A stretch of DNA of 42,788 bases from Ilumatobacteraceae bacterium (GCA_017859395.1 JAFMNE010000019.1:1-42788); one strand, 5' to 3'; shown: positions 1 through 8,755, counted from the first letter of the stretch. Program-made: numbers and translations. Notes: generated by a model not told the origin, from the sequence alone.

Positions 1-330
1 AATCGCCAGGCCTGGCCGGCCTACAACTGGATGGGTGTGGCCAAGTCGGCACTCCAGAGCGTGTCGCGGTACGTCGCCCGTGAACTTGGTCCTGCCCAGA
101 TCCGCTGCAACCTCGTCGCTGCCGGACCGATCCGAACCATGGCGGCGAAATCAATCCCGGGCTTTTCACTCTTCGAAGAGACCTGGGACACACGCGCACC
201 CCTTGGCTGGAATGTGGAAGACCCGATTCCGGTTGCGCGTACCTGCGTCGCGATGTTGTCGGATTGGTTCACGGCGACGACGGGCGAAATCGTCCATGTT
301 GACGGCGGTTATCACGCGATGGGCGCCTAA
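1..330 (+). CDS. fabI: Enoyl-[acyl-carrier-protein] reductase (NADH), InhA/FabI type, 3' part only
   Basis: Only the last 109 codons are in the window; the frame is open from base 1 and ends at TAA 328-330. The visible part carries the active-site Tyr and Lys of the FabI/InhA branch of the SDR superfamily (Tyr at codon 8, Lys at codon 15, spacing Y-x6-K), followed by the conserved [10 protein letters not shown] cofactor loop and a C-terminal VDGGYH segment close to mycobacterial InhA. The family reduces the enoyl-ACP double bond in the last step of each FAS II elongation cycle, in the cytosol, using NADH. The Rossmann N-terminus lies outside the window. It converges on the aldo/keto reductase with 7 bp between stop codons. 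The InhA-like C-terminus supports an actinobacterial host. Confidence 0.93.
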   Translation, partial: NRQAWPAYNWMGVAKSALQSVSRYVARELGPAQIRCNLVAAGPIRTMAAKSIPGFSLFEETWDTRAPLGWNVEDPIPVARTCVAMLSDWFTATTGEIVHVDGGYHAMGA

Positions 331-337
331 GCGCAGA

Positions 338-1321
338 TCAACGCAGCGCCGCTCGGATCTCCGCATCGAGATCGTCATCGATGTGATCGATGATGTTGAG
401 GGCGCCGAAGTTCTCGGTGACCTGCTCGGGCCTGCTGGCGCCAGTGATCACGCTGGACACCATCGGGTGCCGTGCACACCATGCAATTGCCAGCTGCGCC
501 ATGGTGGCTCCGAGGCGATCGGCGATCGGGCGCAAACGCTCAATACGTTCCAAACGCTGAGTGTCAGTCATCCGATCCTGTAGCCACTCGTATCCAGCGA
601 GAGCTCCGCGCGAACCCTCCGGAATCCCGTCACGATATTTGCCGGTCAACAGACCAGATGCCAGCGGCGACCAGATGGTGTTCCCGTACCCGGTGTCGCT
701 ATGCAGTCGGGCGTACTCCACCTCAACTCGACGGGTCTCCAAGAGGTTGTACTGGGACTGTTCCGTCACCGGCGCGTGCAGCCGATACTCAGCTGCAAGT
801 GACATCGCGTGGCGAATCTCGTCGGCGGTCCACTCGCTCGTGCCCCAATACAACGCCTTACCGGAACTCACCATGTTGCTCATCGCCCATACCGTCTCGA
901 GCATTGGCGTGTACGGATCCGAACGATGGCAGTAGACGATGTCAACAAAATCGAGGCCGAGTCGTTCAAGCGACCCATCGATTGCCTGCGTGAGATACTT
1001 GCGATTCAGGGTGTTGCGCATATTGGGATCATCACCATGGATGCCCCAAAAGAGTTTGGTCGTGACCACATAGGACCAACGGGGCCACTGCAATTCTGCG
1101 AGGGCTTGTCCCATGAGGGTCTCGCTTCGACCACCTGCGTACGCCTCGGCGTTGTCGAACAGGTTGCACCCCGCGTCGTGTGCAGCCTGCATACAGCCCA
1201 ACACCGGGTCGAGATCCATCTGGGTATCGAAGGTCACCCACGAACCAAAGCTCAGCGCACTGACCTTGAGACCAGTGGCCCCCAGTCGTCGATACGGCAT
1301 ACGTGGATGAGGTACGGCCAT
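338..1321 (-). CDS. Aldo/keto reductase (Kv-beta-like AKR family)
   Basis: A 327-aa TIM-barrel oxidoreductase expected to use NADPH on an aldehyde or ketone. The AKR catalytic tetrad is visible: Asp56 and Tyr61 in FDNAEAY, Lys89 in TTKLFW and His132 in YCHR. A GTSEW segment and a C-terminal SVITGAS-type cofactor-binding stretch match the voltage-gated potassium channel beta-subunit-like branch. The ATG at 1321 is 9 bp downstream of the hisF stop, so the gene probably rides on the his transcript as its last gene. Nothing in the sequence ties it to histidine synthesis. The substrate cannot be read from the sequence. Confidence 0.9.
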   Translation of the reverse strand: MAVPHPRMPYRRLGATGLKVSALSFGSWVTFDTQMDLDPVLGCMQAAHDAGCNLFDNAEAYAGGRSETLMGQALAELQWPRWSYVVTTKLFWGIHGDDPNMRNTLNRKYLTQAIDGSLERLGLDFVDIVYCHRSDPYTPMLETVWAMSNMVSSGKALYWGTSEWTADEIRHAMSLAAEYRLHAPVTEQSQYNLLETRRVEVEYARLHSDTGYGNTIWSPLASGLLTGKYRDGIPEGSRGALAGYEWLQDRMTDTQRLERIERLRPIADRLGATMAQLAIAWCARHPMVSSVITGASRPEQVTENFGALNIIDHIDDDLDAEIRAALR

Positions 1322-1330
1322 AACGGCAAC

Positions 1331-2101
1331 CTACCCCGGCGGGGGCGTTGGGCGCACCGTGATGCCATGGGCGTTCAAGGCCTGCTTAGCCTCATCGATG
1401 CTGTGTGTGCCGAAGTGGAAGATCGATGCGGCCAGGACGGCGTCGACCCCGCCATGAACGATGCCGTCAACGAGATGTTGCAGAGTCCCGACTCCCCCAG
1501 AGGCGATAACGGGCACATTGACGCGTGAGGTGATGGCCGCATTGAGGTCGTGATCAAACCCGTCGCCCGTGCCGTCACGATCCATCGATGTCACGAGAAG
1601 CTCACCCGCGCCGTGCTCGACCGCGGTCATCGCCCACTCAATGGCGTCGATTCCGGTTGGTGTCCGGCCCCCATGCAGATAAATCTCCCATCCGGTCCCC
1701 ACACGCCGCGCATCAATGGCGCACACGACACATTGGTCACCGAACTCGGCTGCAATTTCGGAAATCAGTTCAGGTCGCTCGACAGCGGCCGTGTTCACAC
1801 TCACCTTGTCGGCGCCTGCACCCAACAAACTTCGGGCATCGTCAACCTGTCGAATCCCGCCGCCCACCGTGAACGGAATAAACACACGGCTCGCAACCTC
1901 GCGCACCATGTCCAGGGTTGTGTCGCGTCGATCGCTGGATGCGGTTATGTCCAAAAAGACGAGTTCATCCGCTCCCGCACTGTCGTAACGCGCCGCCAGT
2001 TCAACCGGGTCACCGGCGTCGCGAAGCCCGACGAAATTCGTGCCCTTCACAACCCGTCCGCCGTCAACATCAAGGCAGGGAATGACGCGGGCAACTTTCA
2101 T
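1331..2101 (-). CDS. hisF: Imidazole glycerol phosphate synthase, cyclase subunit HisF
   Basis: A 256-aa (beta/alpha)8 barrel, normal length for HisF. The two catalytic aspartates are present: Asp11 in CLDVDGG and Asp130 in CAIDARR. Phosphate-binding loops follow as VGGGIR, SGGVGTL and AASIFHFG. HisF takes ammonia from HisH through the barrel and converts PRFAR to imidazole glycerol phosphate and AICAR. The ATG overlaps the hisA stop as ATGA at 2098-2101, so translation is probably coupled. The partner hisH lies two genes upstream in the same operon. The residues match the family closely and I see no anomaly. Confidence 0.98.
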   Translation of the reverse strand: MKVARVIPCLDVDGGRVVKGTNFVGLRDAGDPVELAARYDSAGADELVFLDITASSDRRDTTLDMVREVASRVFIPFTVGGGIRQVDDARSLLGAGADKVSVNTAAVERPELISEIAAEFGDQCVVCAIDARRVGTGWEIYLHGGRTPTGIDAIEWAMTAVEHGAGELLVTSMDRDGTGDGFDHDLNAAITSRVNVPVIASGGVGTLQHLVDGIVHGGVDAVLAASIFHFGTHSIDEAKQALNAHGITVRPTPPPG

Positions 2102-2823
2102 CGTGTTCCCTCCAGAACAGCGATGGCCTCAGCGGCAGTGAAACGGTTCTCCATCAGGGCACGACCTGTGATCACCCCGTGAAGGCCCGTGATCATTCCA
2201 AGCGAGGTGATGTCATCAAGCGAGCCGACGCCACCGCTCGCGATGACATCTGCTTTCGTCGTGTTGACTGCCGCGGCGATTCCGGCGAGGTCAGGACCCG
2301 TCAACATCCCGTCGCGTCCGATATCGGTGATCAGAAACGCCTCGGCGGCGGTGAAGGTATCGAGAGCATCTGTAACGCTCACGTCGCTCTGTATGGTCCA
2401 GCCGTCGGTGGCGAGATAACCATCGCGGTGATCCAAACCAACGCACACCGGTATGAACGATGCGACCCTCGACACCAATGGCGGGTTTTGCACCGCCGCC
2501 GAACCGATCACGACCCGGTGGACACCAAGTCGGTGGAGTTCTCGTGCACGGTCAACGCTGCGCACACCGCCGCCGACCTGCACCCGCATATCGCTACCAG
2601 CATGGGCGACGAGGTCAGTGATGAGGGCCAGGTTCGGTGTGTCACCACTACGTGCCGCGTCGAGGTCAACGACGTGCAACCAACGGCATCCGGCCTTGGC
2701 GTAGGCGGTGACGAGCTCCGTCGGCGATGCCGCATAGTTGGTCACGCGGTCGTAATCGCCCTGCTGAAGGCGCACGACATCCCCTCCGAGCACGTCAATA
2801 GACGGATAGAGAAGCGCGCTCAT
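2098..2823 (-). CDS. hisA: Phosphoribosyl-ProFAR isomerase HisA (HisA/PriA family)
   Basis: A 241-aa barrel that performs the Amadori isomerisation of ProFAR to PRFAR. I place the start at ATG 2821-2823, which forms ATGA with the hisH stop; a longer in-frame start at 2850 would only add residues inside hisH. Catalytic Asp8 (PSIDVLGG) and the second acidic motif [13 protein letters not shown] are present, with phosphate loops VGGGVR and [10 protein letters not shown]. In many actinobacteria this slot is the dual HisA/TrpF enzyme PriA. Here the position two residues before the conserved Trp (DGW) is Asp, where mycobacterial PriA has Arg (RGW). That leans toward a HisA-only enzyme, but this is inference from an alignment by eye. 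Confidence 0.95.
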   Translation of the reverse strand: MSALLYPSIDVLGGDVVRLQQGDYDRVTNYAASPTELVTAYAKAGCRWLHVVDLDAARSGDTPNLALITDLVAHAGSDMRVQVGGGVRSVDRARELHRLGVHRVVIGSAAVQNPPLVSRVASFIPVCVGLDHRDGYLATDGWTIQSDVSVTDALDTFTAAEAFLITDIGRDGMLTGPDLAGIAAAVNTTKADVIASGGVGSLDDITSLGMITGLHGVITGRALMENRFTAAEAIAVLEGTR

Positions 2824-3440
2824 GCCGCTGCCGCCAATGTCTCGACCCAACGCTGCAACATCACGAGGCCATCCGGCGATGACTTCTCTGGATGGAACTG
2901 AACCGCAAGGGCAGCTCCCTGGCGGACGGCCGCCACCACGTCACCGCCGTAGTCGACAGTAGCGACAACGACTGTTGCATCCGTGGGCTCAGCATGTAGG
3001 GAGTGCACGAAGTACATCCAGGATTCGCTGTGGGCTGTTCCGAGGCAGGGATCATCAGCGGACAGTTGAAGGCGGTTCCATTGCATCTGCGGGCGCTTCA
3101 CGCCGGCGGGCAGCCATGTGACCTTCCCGGAGATGACGCCAAGGCCGGCCACACCAGGGCTCTCATCGGATGCGTCGAACAACATCTGCATCCCAACGCA
3201 GATACCCAAGAAGGGTCGCCCATCCAGTGCGGCAGAACGCGATGCATCGGTGAGCCCACAGTCCGATAGGGCCTGAATACAGGCACCGAAATTACCGACT
3301 CCGGGTAGCACCACCGCATCTGCGGCATCGATATCAGCAACCGACCGTGTGAGACGCGCGTCGGCGCCTACCGAGCAGAGCGCCTTATGCGCCGAGTGCA
3401 GGTTGCCAATGCCGTAATCGATGACTGCGACTCGCGTCAC
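2820..3440 (-). CDS. hisH: Imidazole glycerol phosphate synthase, glutamine amidotransferase subunit HisH
   Basis: A 206-aa class I glutaminase that supplies ammonia to HisF. The triad is Cys81 (GICVGMQML), His183 and Glu185 (QFHPEKS). The start is a GTG at 3438-3440 giving VTRVAVIDYGIGNLH, the usual N-terminus; it overlaps the hisB stop as GTGA at 3437-3440. The open frame continues upstream into hisB, but that extension has no HisH similarity. The stop overlaps hisA as ATGA. The gene order hisB-hisH-hisA-hisF is the classic actinobacterial one. Confidence 0.97.
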   Translation of the reverse strand: MTRVAVIDYGIGNLHSAHKALCSVGADARLTRSVADIDAADAVVLPGVGNFGACIQALSDCGLTDASRSAALDGRPFLGICVGMQMLFDASDESPGVAGLGVISGKVTWLPAGVKRPQMQWNRLQLSADDPCLGTAHSESWMYFVHSLHAEPTDATVVVATVDYGGDVVAAVRQGAALAVQFHPEKSSPDGLVMLQRWVETLAAAA

Positions 3441-4039
3441 AGGCGACCCTTTGTTGACGGCAAACTCGCATCGGTCACCGCAACGGCGGTGCGAAGGCAC
3501 CGTGCCAGGCCTTTGAAGGTCGCCTCGATGATGTGGTGCACGTTCACCCCTCGGACGAGTTCGATATGGGCGGTGATACCGGCTGAGGTCATCAATGACG
3601 AGATGGCATGCTCGGCAAGCTGCGGATCGAATGGCGGATTCCCCAATGGGAGGCATTCGGGCATCTGTACGTCCCAGTAAATGAAGGGACGACCGGAGAG
3701 GTCGATCGAGATATCGACCAGTGCCTCGTCGAGGGGGTAACGCCCGCTGGCGAAACGTTGCACGCCGACCTTGTCGCCAAGTGCTTCGGCAATCGTCTGG
3801 CCGAGCGTGATGGAGACGTCTTCCACCGTGTGGTGGCTGTCGATGTGGAGATCTCCACGTGCGGCCACGCGGAGATCAATGCCTCCGTGCCGCCCGAGCT
3901 GGTCGAGCATGTGATCGAAAAAGGGCAGGCCGGTAGTGACCTCGGTGGCCCCAGTGCCATCGAGGTTGACGTACACCTCGATCGAGGTCTCGGCCGTGTC
4001 CCGTGAACGGGTTGCGGTCCTTAGCTGTGTTGCGGTCAT
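3437..4039 (-). CDS. hisB: Imidazoleglycerol-phosphate dehydratase HisB
   Basis: A 200-aa monofunctional IGPD without the N-terminal histidinol-phosphatase domain of enterobacterial HisB. The duplicated manganese-binding motifs are clear: FFDHMLDQLGRHG, DSHHTVED and NVHHIIEATFK, and the protein ends with the usual STKG. It dehydrates imidazole glycerol phosphate to imidazole acetol phosphate. The ATG overlaps the hisC stop as ATGA at 4036-4039. As the phosphatase domain is absent, histidinol-phosphate phosphatase must be encoded elsewhere. Confidence 0.98.
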   Translation of the reverse strand: MTATQLRTATRSRDTAETSIEVYVNLDGTGATEVTTGLPFFDHMLDQLGRHGGIDLRVAARGDLHIDSHHTVEDVSITLGQTIAEALGDKVGVQRFASGRYPLDEALVDISIDLSGRPFIYWDVQMPECLPLGNPPFDPQLAEHAISSLMTSAGITAHIELVRGVNVHHIIEATFKGLARCLRTAVAVTDASLPSTKGRL

Positions 4040-5103
4040 GCGATGTCCTCCAGTGCCTCGCCGACGGCTGTTATGAACCTCTGATTTTCGGCGGGTGTGC
4101 CGATGGTGACCCGCAGGTGGTCAGAAAGTCCCGGCCAGCTCGAGCAGTTTCGGACCAAGACACCACGCATCACCAACGCGTCCCAGAGTGCATTTCCACG
4201 ATCGGGCCCTGGAGTAAACAGCACGAAGTTCGCACTGGACTCGTAGACGCTGACACCGTGCGTACGCAACGCGCTCATGACCTGCTCTCGACCAGCGACC
4301 AATTCGGCTACACGAGTATCAACAGCGCCCATCTGCTCCAGCGCAGCAATACCGGCGGCTTGGGTGACGGCTGACAGATGATACGGCAGCGTCACTACGT
4401 CGAGTGCGGAGACCATCTCAGGGGCGGCGACGGCATACCCCAAGCGAAGCCCCGCAAGGGCGAGTGTCTTGGAGAATGTCCGGGTGATGATGACCGATGG
4501 GTACTCGTCGATGAGGGCGAGCAGATCGCCTGGGGCAAATTCGACATATGCCTCGTCGATGACGAGTACCGCGTCAGCTTCCGCACACCACGGCACGATC
4601 GACCCGCGGACAGTGTCGTGCGACTCGGCGAGCCCCGTTGGGTTGTTCGGAGAGGTGATGAAGACAATGTCGCGAGCCTGGTCCTGACGCAGGCGAACCG
4701 GATCGATACGACCGTCGTCCCCACGTCCGAGATCCACCACCGACGTGCCAGTGATCGCCGCAATCTGGCTGTGCATCTGATACGTCGGGCCGAACGTGAT
4801 AGCTGTACGCCCCCAACCTCCGAAGGCAAGAAGGATGTGTTGCAACACTTCATTGGAACCATTTCCAACGTGCAGCATGCTCGGGTCTAGCCCATGCCGG
4901 AGGCCGAGAAGGCGCCGCAGTTCACCGGCCTGGCGGTCGGGATACCGGTTCAATTCCAGTTCCGCAATGCGATTCAACATGGCCCGCACAACACTGTCGG
5001 CAGGCGCAACAGGAGCCTCATTTGTGTTCAGGCGAACGTCAACGTCGACCTGAGGCGAGTGATACCCGCTCAGTGTTGTGAGATCGTCGCGCACCCGTGC
5101 CAC
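4036..5103 (-). CDS. hisC: Histidinol-phosphate aminotransferase HisC
   Basis: A 355-aa fold-type I PLP aminotransferase converting imidazole acetol phosphate to histidinol phosphate. Visible features are SPNNPTG (151-157), Asp183 and Tyr186 in VIDEAYVEF, and the PLP-binding Lys212 in RTFSKTLALAGLRLGYA; an Arg-containing LRVTIGTP lies near the C-terminus. The start is a GTG at 5101-5103. It is the first his gene of this run. hisD, which usually precedes hisC, is not here; the next gene upstream is divergent, beginning only 32 bp away, so the operon promoter must lie in or near 5104-5135. Confidence 0.97.
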   Translation of the reverse strand: MARVRDDLTTLSGYHSPQVDVDVRLNTNEAPVAPADSVVRAMLNRIAELELNRYPDRQAGELRRLLGLRHGLDPSMLHVGNGSNEVLQHILLAFGGWGRTAITFGPTYQMHSQIAAITGTSVVDLGRGDDGRIDPVRLRQDQARDIVFITSPNNPTGLAESHDTVRGSIVPWCAEADAVLVIDEAYVEFAPGDLLALIDEYPSVIITRTFSKTLALAGLRLGYAVAAPEMVSALDVVTLPYHLSAVTQAAGIAALEQMGAVDTRVAELVAGREQVMSALRTHGVSVYESSANFVLFTPGPDRGNALWDALVMRGVLVRNCSSWPGLSDHLRVTIGTPAENQRFITAVGEALEDIA

Positions 5104-5135
5104 AGCACAACGCTAGCGACCCTAGGGTGTGATCC

Positions 5136-5339
5136 ATGGAGGATCGACTCGCCACTCTCGCCGCAGAGCTGTCATCGGTGACCGAAGCAGTGACCAGGAC
5201 GCGGCATCGAGTGGCTGACTTAGCAGACCCCTTTCGCGGAACTGAGCGTGACGATGTCGTTCTTGCCATCTACGAGGCCGAACGTCTGCTGCGAGGAGCC
5301 GAACGGGCATTAGAGCGGACGACACGCGCCATCAGGTAG
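5136..5339 (+). CDS. Small uncharacterised helical protein, 67 aa
   Basis: I do not recognise a family. The ORF runs from ATG 5136 to TAG 5337-5339 and is rich in Ala, Arg and Glu with heptad-like spacing of Leu, Val and Ile over its whole length, so it should be helical and possibly coiled coil. It has no cysteines and no membrane segment. Codon third positions are GC-rich as in neighbouring genes, and no better ORF covers the interval between hisC and mshD, which supports a real gene. It is divergent from hisC (32 bp) and precedes mshD by 29 bp. Confidence 0.62.
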   Translation: MEDRLATLAAELSSVTEAVTRTRHRVADLADPFRGTERDDVVLAIYEAERLLRGAERALERTTRAIR

Positions 5340-5368
5340 TCATACCGGCGGCACGGTAGGGTCGCGTT

Positions 5369-6313
5369 GTGGTGTCGATGCTCGTGTCGTCAGGCGCTGA
5401 TCTCCAATCCGAGCGCCGTGTGGCGCGCGAATTCGTGACCGCGACCGAAGCAGAACATGGTCACTCGATCCTGTCCGATCACCTCCGCGTCATCCTTGAA
5501 TCGGAGCGCGACACGCCCCCCGACCTTGTCATCGGACGAGCACATAACAACGGAGAAACGATGGCGGTCGCGATGGCAGCACCCGGCCACGGCCGCCATG
5601 TGCTCGAGGTCGTGATACCCCACGCTCACGACAACACCGCGCTCCCGAGCGCACTCGCGGCGCAGCTGATCGCAGCGGTGGCCGACGAGACCGCCGAGGT
5701 CGGTGCGCATGCGTTGAACTGGTGGGTGAGCGCTCACGAGAATTGGGCCGACACAATTGCCCTGGCACTCTCCATGCGGCCCGAACGCGAACTCTTGCAA
5801 ATGAGGATGTCGCTCACCGAGGATCACCGATCAGAATTCGCATCCATCGCATGTGACACGGATTCGATTGACATCGGTTCCGACATCGATGGGGTTCTCC
5901 GCGTGAACAACCGTGCTTTCGCCAATCACCCTGAACAAGGTGGCTGGACACGCGATGATCTGTCACGCCGACTTGATGCGCCCTGGTTCAATCCTGCAGA
6001 TGTGAGAGTGCACCGGCGGGATGGAGATGTCATCGCCTTCTGTTGGACCAAGCGGCACGACGCCACCGAGCATGACGGGCTATTGGGCGAGATCTATGTG
6101 GTGGCCGTCGACCCGGACAACCACGGCACCGGGCTTGGTCGCGGGATCGTCGCCGCAGGCCTTCACCACATCGGTGCGGCAATATCGTCTGAGGCAATGC
6201 TGTACGTCGACGCATCGAACGAGGCCGCAGTGAACCTGTACACGAGGCTCGGAATGGGCGTTCACCATCGCGAGCGAGCCTGGGTCATGCAACTGGGATC
6301 ATCTCGCGCGTGA
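5369..6313 (+). CDS. mshD: Mycothiol synthase MshD
   Basis: About 314 aa with two GNAT acetyltransferase domains in tandem. MshD acetylates Cys-GlcN-Ins with acetyl-CoA in the last step of mycothiol synthesis. The C-terminal domain (about 155-314) has the MshD signature VNNRAFANHPEQGGWTRDDL, then the acetyl-CoA loop VAVDPDNHGTGLGRG and LYVDASNEAAVNLYTRLGM. The N-terminal GNAT copy is divergent, as is usual for MshD. The start is uncertain among GTG 5369, GTG 5372 and ATG 5378; a TAGGG upstream of the GTGs favours the first two. The stop overlaps rlmN as GTGA at 6310-6313. Mycothiol is essentially confined to Actinobacteria, so this gene is a strong lineage marker. Confidence 0.9.
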   Translation: MVSMLVSSGADLQSERRVAREFVTATEAEHGHSILSDHLRVILESERDTPPDLVIGRAHNNGETMAVAMAAPGHGRHVLEVVIPHAHDNTALPSALAAQLIAAVADETAEVGAHALNWWVSAHENWADTIALALSMRPERELLQMRMSLTEDHRSEFASIACDTDSIDIGSDIDGVLRVNNRAFANHPEQGGWTRDDLSRRLDAPWFNPADVRVHRRDGDVIAFCWTKRHDATEHDGLLGEIYVVAVDPDNHGTGLGRGIVAAGLHHIGAAISSEAMLYVDASNEAAVNLYTRLGMGVHHRERAWVMQLGSSRA

Positions 6314-7344
6314 CCGGGCGATTTGCCGCATCCCGCGAGACACTGGCTGACCTACTCGACGGCGAACCGCGCTACCGAATCGACCAAGTGTGGGCTGCGC
6401 TGCATAGTCCTCGTCTTGATCCGTTTGAGTGGTCTGAGCTGCCCACTGCCATGCGCGCGATGATCGCTGAGCGCCTACCCACTCAGCTTGAGGCGGTGAG
6501 GGAATCCCACGCCGACGACGGGCAGACCGTGAAGACCCTGTGGCGCCTCGATGACGGGGGGCTCATCGAGTCGGTCCTCATGCACTATCCCGACCGTTCA
6601 ACGCTGTGCGTGTCATCTCAGGTGGGTTGTGCGATGGGCTGCAGTTTCTGTGCCACCGGCCAAGCTGGCTTCACGCGTCACCTCACAACCGGCGAAATCG
6701 TCGAACAGGTCGCACGCGCCCGTGCGGCGGCACAGGCGACTGATCGTCGCCTCAGCAATGTCGTGTTCATGGGAATGGGCGAGCCACTGGCGAACGAACC
6801 AAATCTGTGGCCGGCAATCGAGACGATTCACCACGAGTACGGGCTGTCAGCACGCCACATCACGGTCTCCACGGTTGGAATGATCCCCGGAATCAGGCTC
6901 CTCGCTGAGCGTCCATTACCGGTCACACTGGCGGTATCGCTGCACGCTGCGGACGACACAACCCGTACCCGGTTGGTTCCCATCAACTCGCGCTACCCCA
7001 TTGCGGACCTCATGGATGCGTGCCGGTACTACTTGGAAAAGCGTCGCCGACGCATCAGCTTCGAATGGGCCCTGATCGCTGGGGTCAACGACACACGGGA
7101 GCAGGCGGAAGCGCTTGCTGACCTATGTCGCCAACTGCGACCGATCGCTCACGTCAATTTGATTCCTTTGAACGACACACCGGGGTACCCGGTGCGCGGT
7201 TCGGCGCGGAGCGTCGTCGACAGTTTTCGTTCGACGCTTGAAGGACGTGGTGTCAGCGCCACCGTTCGCCGCACCCGTGGCGATGAGATTGCCGCGGCCT
7301 GCGGTCAGCTCGCAGCATCAGTGTCACCACCACGCCGTCGTTGA
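6310..7344 (+). CDS. rlmN: Dual-specificity 23S rRNA/tRNA C2-adenosine methyltransferase RlmN
   Basis: A 344-aa radical-SAM enzyme that methylates A2503 of 23S rRNA and A37 of some tRNAs. The 4Fe-4S ligands are Cys107, Cys111 and Cys114 (CAMGCSFC), followed by the ATGQ segment and GMGEP at 155-159 for SAM binding. Cys331 in AAACGQL is the equivalent of the C-terminal methyl-accepting cysteine. The start is GTG 6310, overlapping the mshD stop by 4 bp. The 3' end overlaps the convergent DUF6285 gene by 40 bp. Confidence 0.96.
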   Translation: MTGRFAASRETLADLLDGEPRYRIDQVWAALHSPRLDPFEWSELPTAMRAMIAERLPTQLEAVRESHADDGQTVKTLWRLDDGGLIESVLMHYPDRSTLCVSSQVGCAMGCSFCATGQAGFTRHLTTGEIVEQVARARAAAQATDRRLSNVVFMGMGEPLANEPNLWPAIETIHHEYGLSARHITVSTVGMIPGIRLLAERPLPVTLAVSLHAADDTTRTRLVPINSRYPIADLMDACRYYLEKRRRRISFEWALIAGVNDTREQAEALADLCRQLRPIAHVNLIPLNDTPGYPVRGSARSVVDSFRSTLEGRGVSATVRRTRGDEIAAACGQLAASVSPPRRR

Positions 7345-7673
7345 TCGGGTGCGTCGACGCGCAGACGGTCGTCGGTGAGCTGGCGCAGCGCACTCAGTAG
7401 ATTCGCATCGATTGGAATGGACCCATCGCGGATGCTGCGAGCAAGTTCAGTCTCATCGGCCACCGTGAGATCGCGAAGGACTGCGTCCCGCCGAGAAGTA
7501 ATCGCAGAACCGTGCGCAATTTCTCGTCGCACCAGGTCGAGCACATGCGCAGCGACGCGACCGCGGTAAGCGATCGTCGCATCTGATCCGGTGACAACCT
7601 CAGAACGCAACCACTCGACGACTGCCTCCAGTAATTCGTCCATCGACGGAATGCCGACATTGTCGGAACTCAT
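7305..7673 (-). CDS. DUF6285-like protein, partner of phosphotransferase-family protein
   Basis: A 122-aa soluble protein from ATG 7673. This start overlaps the stop of the upstream phosphotransferase gene as ATGA at 7670-7673; a TTG at 7685 is less likely. The sequence pattern (DELLEAVVEWLR near the start, then AYRGRVAAHVLDLVRREI) resembles the small DUF6285 family. As I recall, that family commonly sits next to aminoglycoside-phosphotransferase-like genes and acyl-CoA dehydrogenases in actinobacteria and proteobacteria. The biochemical role is unknown. The C-terminal 40 bp lie antisense over the end of rlmN. Confidence 0.72.
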   Translation of the reverse strand: MSSDNVGIPSMDELLEAVVEWLRSEVVTGSDATIAYRGRVAAHVLDLVRREIAHGSAITSRRDAVLRDLTVADETELARSIRDGSIPIDANLLSALRQLTDDRLRVDAPDQRRRGGDTDAAS

Positions 7674-8611
7674 GCCGTCATCCAATCGATGAGCTCCATC
7701 TCGTTTTCGGTGACGCGCCGACCGATGACCGCCAGTTCGTGCGAGCGTCGGGCCCCGCTGCGGTGTGCCTCACATTGCCCAATACACATGACAGCCCACA
7801 CAAATAGGCCAACCGCTCGGTGCCAAGAGAACACAGCGGCGTCCGGTACCACTCCACCACTGTCGCGATAGGCCGCAAAGAAAGTTGCGGTCGACGCCAG
7901 ACCGCCAACTTCGCCAGGCCCTCCGAACCGCCATGGGGACAGCGTCATCCAAGCCAGATCAGCTACCGGGTCACCCCATCTGGCCAACTCCCAGTCGACG
8001 ATCGCTGCGAGCCGTCCTTGCTGCACAATCCAGTTTCCAAGCCGGAGATCGCCGTGCACAACCGCAGGCTTCGCCGCCGCAGGCCGGGTGCGCTCCAACA
8101 TCGTGGCCGCAGCCTCCAGAACGGGTCGCGACCAACCGCTTGCGTGGAGTCGCTCTATGTAAATCGTCAAGAGGTCAACTTCCTCAAGTCGCTGCGGACG
8201 CACGCAACGCGTGTGCAACGCAGCAGCGGCCGATCCGACATCACGAATCAGCGCCTCACATAAGTCTGTATCGAGTTCGCGCATGATGCGTCGCGGGACC
8301 GTGTCACCGGCAACATGGCGACTCACGAGAACTTGGCGATCATCGATCACAAACTGCCCGATGAGGGCCGGGACGGGCACCCCCGCGGCATGAGCATTAC
8401 GGAGCACGTCGGCTTCGATCTCCATGTCGGCTTCCGATTGCGCTCGAGCTACTTGGATGACGACTGCTCGCGACGCATCACTGATGCCATCTGCCGTGAA
8501 CGACACACGCGAGGCGCCACCGGTTAACGCGCGCAGGTTGCGCCAATCGACGTTGACGTCGCACATCTGCACAGCGCGTTGTGCGATTGAACGCTCCTGA
8601 TCGTCCACCAC
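7670..8611 (-). CDS. Phosphotransferase family protein (aminoglycoside phosphotransferase/choline kinase-like fold)
   Basis: About 313 aa from GTG 8609-8611. The kinase-like fold is shown by the catalytic loop VVHGDLRLGNW (His186, Asp188, Asn193) and the metal-binding IVDWELARWGDPVADLAW (Asp206). The N-terminal lobe has LTGGASRVSFTAD as a nucleotide-binding loop. Proteins of this branch paired with DUF6285 are usually linked to acyl-CoA metabolism, as in the eukaryotic ACAD10/11 N-terminal kinase domain, rather than to antibiotic resistance. The substrate is unknown. It is translationally coupled to the DUF6285 gene and divergent from the ABC ATPase across a 16-bp repeat array. Confidence 0.87.
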   Translation of the reverse strand: MVDDQERSIAQRAVQMCDVNVDWRNLRALTGGASRVSFTADGISDASRAVVIQVARAQSEADMEIEADVLRNAHAAGVPVPALIGQFVIDDRQVLVSRHVAGDTVPRRIMRELDTDLCEALIRDVGSAAAALHTRCVRPQRLEEVDLLTIYIERLHASGWSRPVLEAAATMLERTRPAAAKPAVVHGDLRLGNWIVQQGRLAAIVDWELARWGDPVADLAWMTLSPWRFGGPGEVGGLASTATFFAAYRDSGGVVPDAAVFSWHRAVGLFVWAVMCIGQCEAHRSGARRSHELAVIGRRVTENEMELIDWMTA

Positions 8612-8633
8612 TGTCTCAGTCTTTCATTCTTTG

Positions 8634-8713
8634 TTGCCGATGCTCATGGTTGTCGAGGTTCACGGTTGCTGATTGTCATGATTGCTGATGGTCATGGTTG
8701 CGATCGGCCACAC
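8634..8713. repeat. Tandem array of imperfect 16-bp direct repeats
   Basis: Four head-to-tail 16-bp units are visible: ttgccgatgctcatgg (8634-8649), ttgtcgaggttcacgg (8650-8665), ttgctgattgtcatga (8666-8681) and ttgctgatggtcatgg (8682-8697). A degenerate fifth unit starts at 8698 with ttgcgatcgg. Units 3 and 4 match at 14 of 16 positions, and units 1 and 4 also at 14 of 16. The array fills more than half of the intergenic region between the phosphotransferase and ABC ATPase genes. It has no spacers, so it is not a CRISPR. It could be a slippage-prone minisatellite or an array of protein-binding sites controlling one or both divergent genes. Confidence 0.85.
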
Positions 8714-8755
8714 CCGATCTGGGCAGCGTGGAAGGCCGCATGTGATGATGCTCGC

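Noticed and set aside
1550-2901. Long plus-strand frames of 210 and 240 aa opposite hisF and hisA
   Set aside because: They are antisense shadows of his genes, which have all catalytic motifs; the shadows show no family pattern.
7670-8611. Antibiotic (aminoglycoside) resistance gene
   Set aside because: The fold is shared, but the DUF6285 partner and lack of resistance-gene context point to a metabolic kinase-like protein.
8634-8713. CRISPR array
   Set aside because: The 16-bp units are directly adjacent with no spacers and no cas genes are present.
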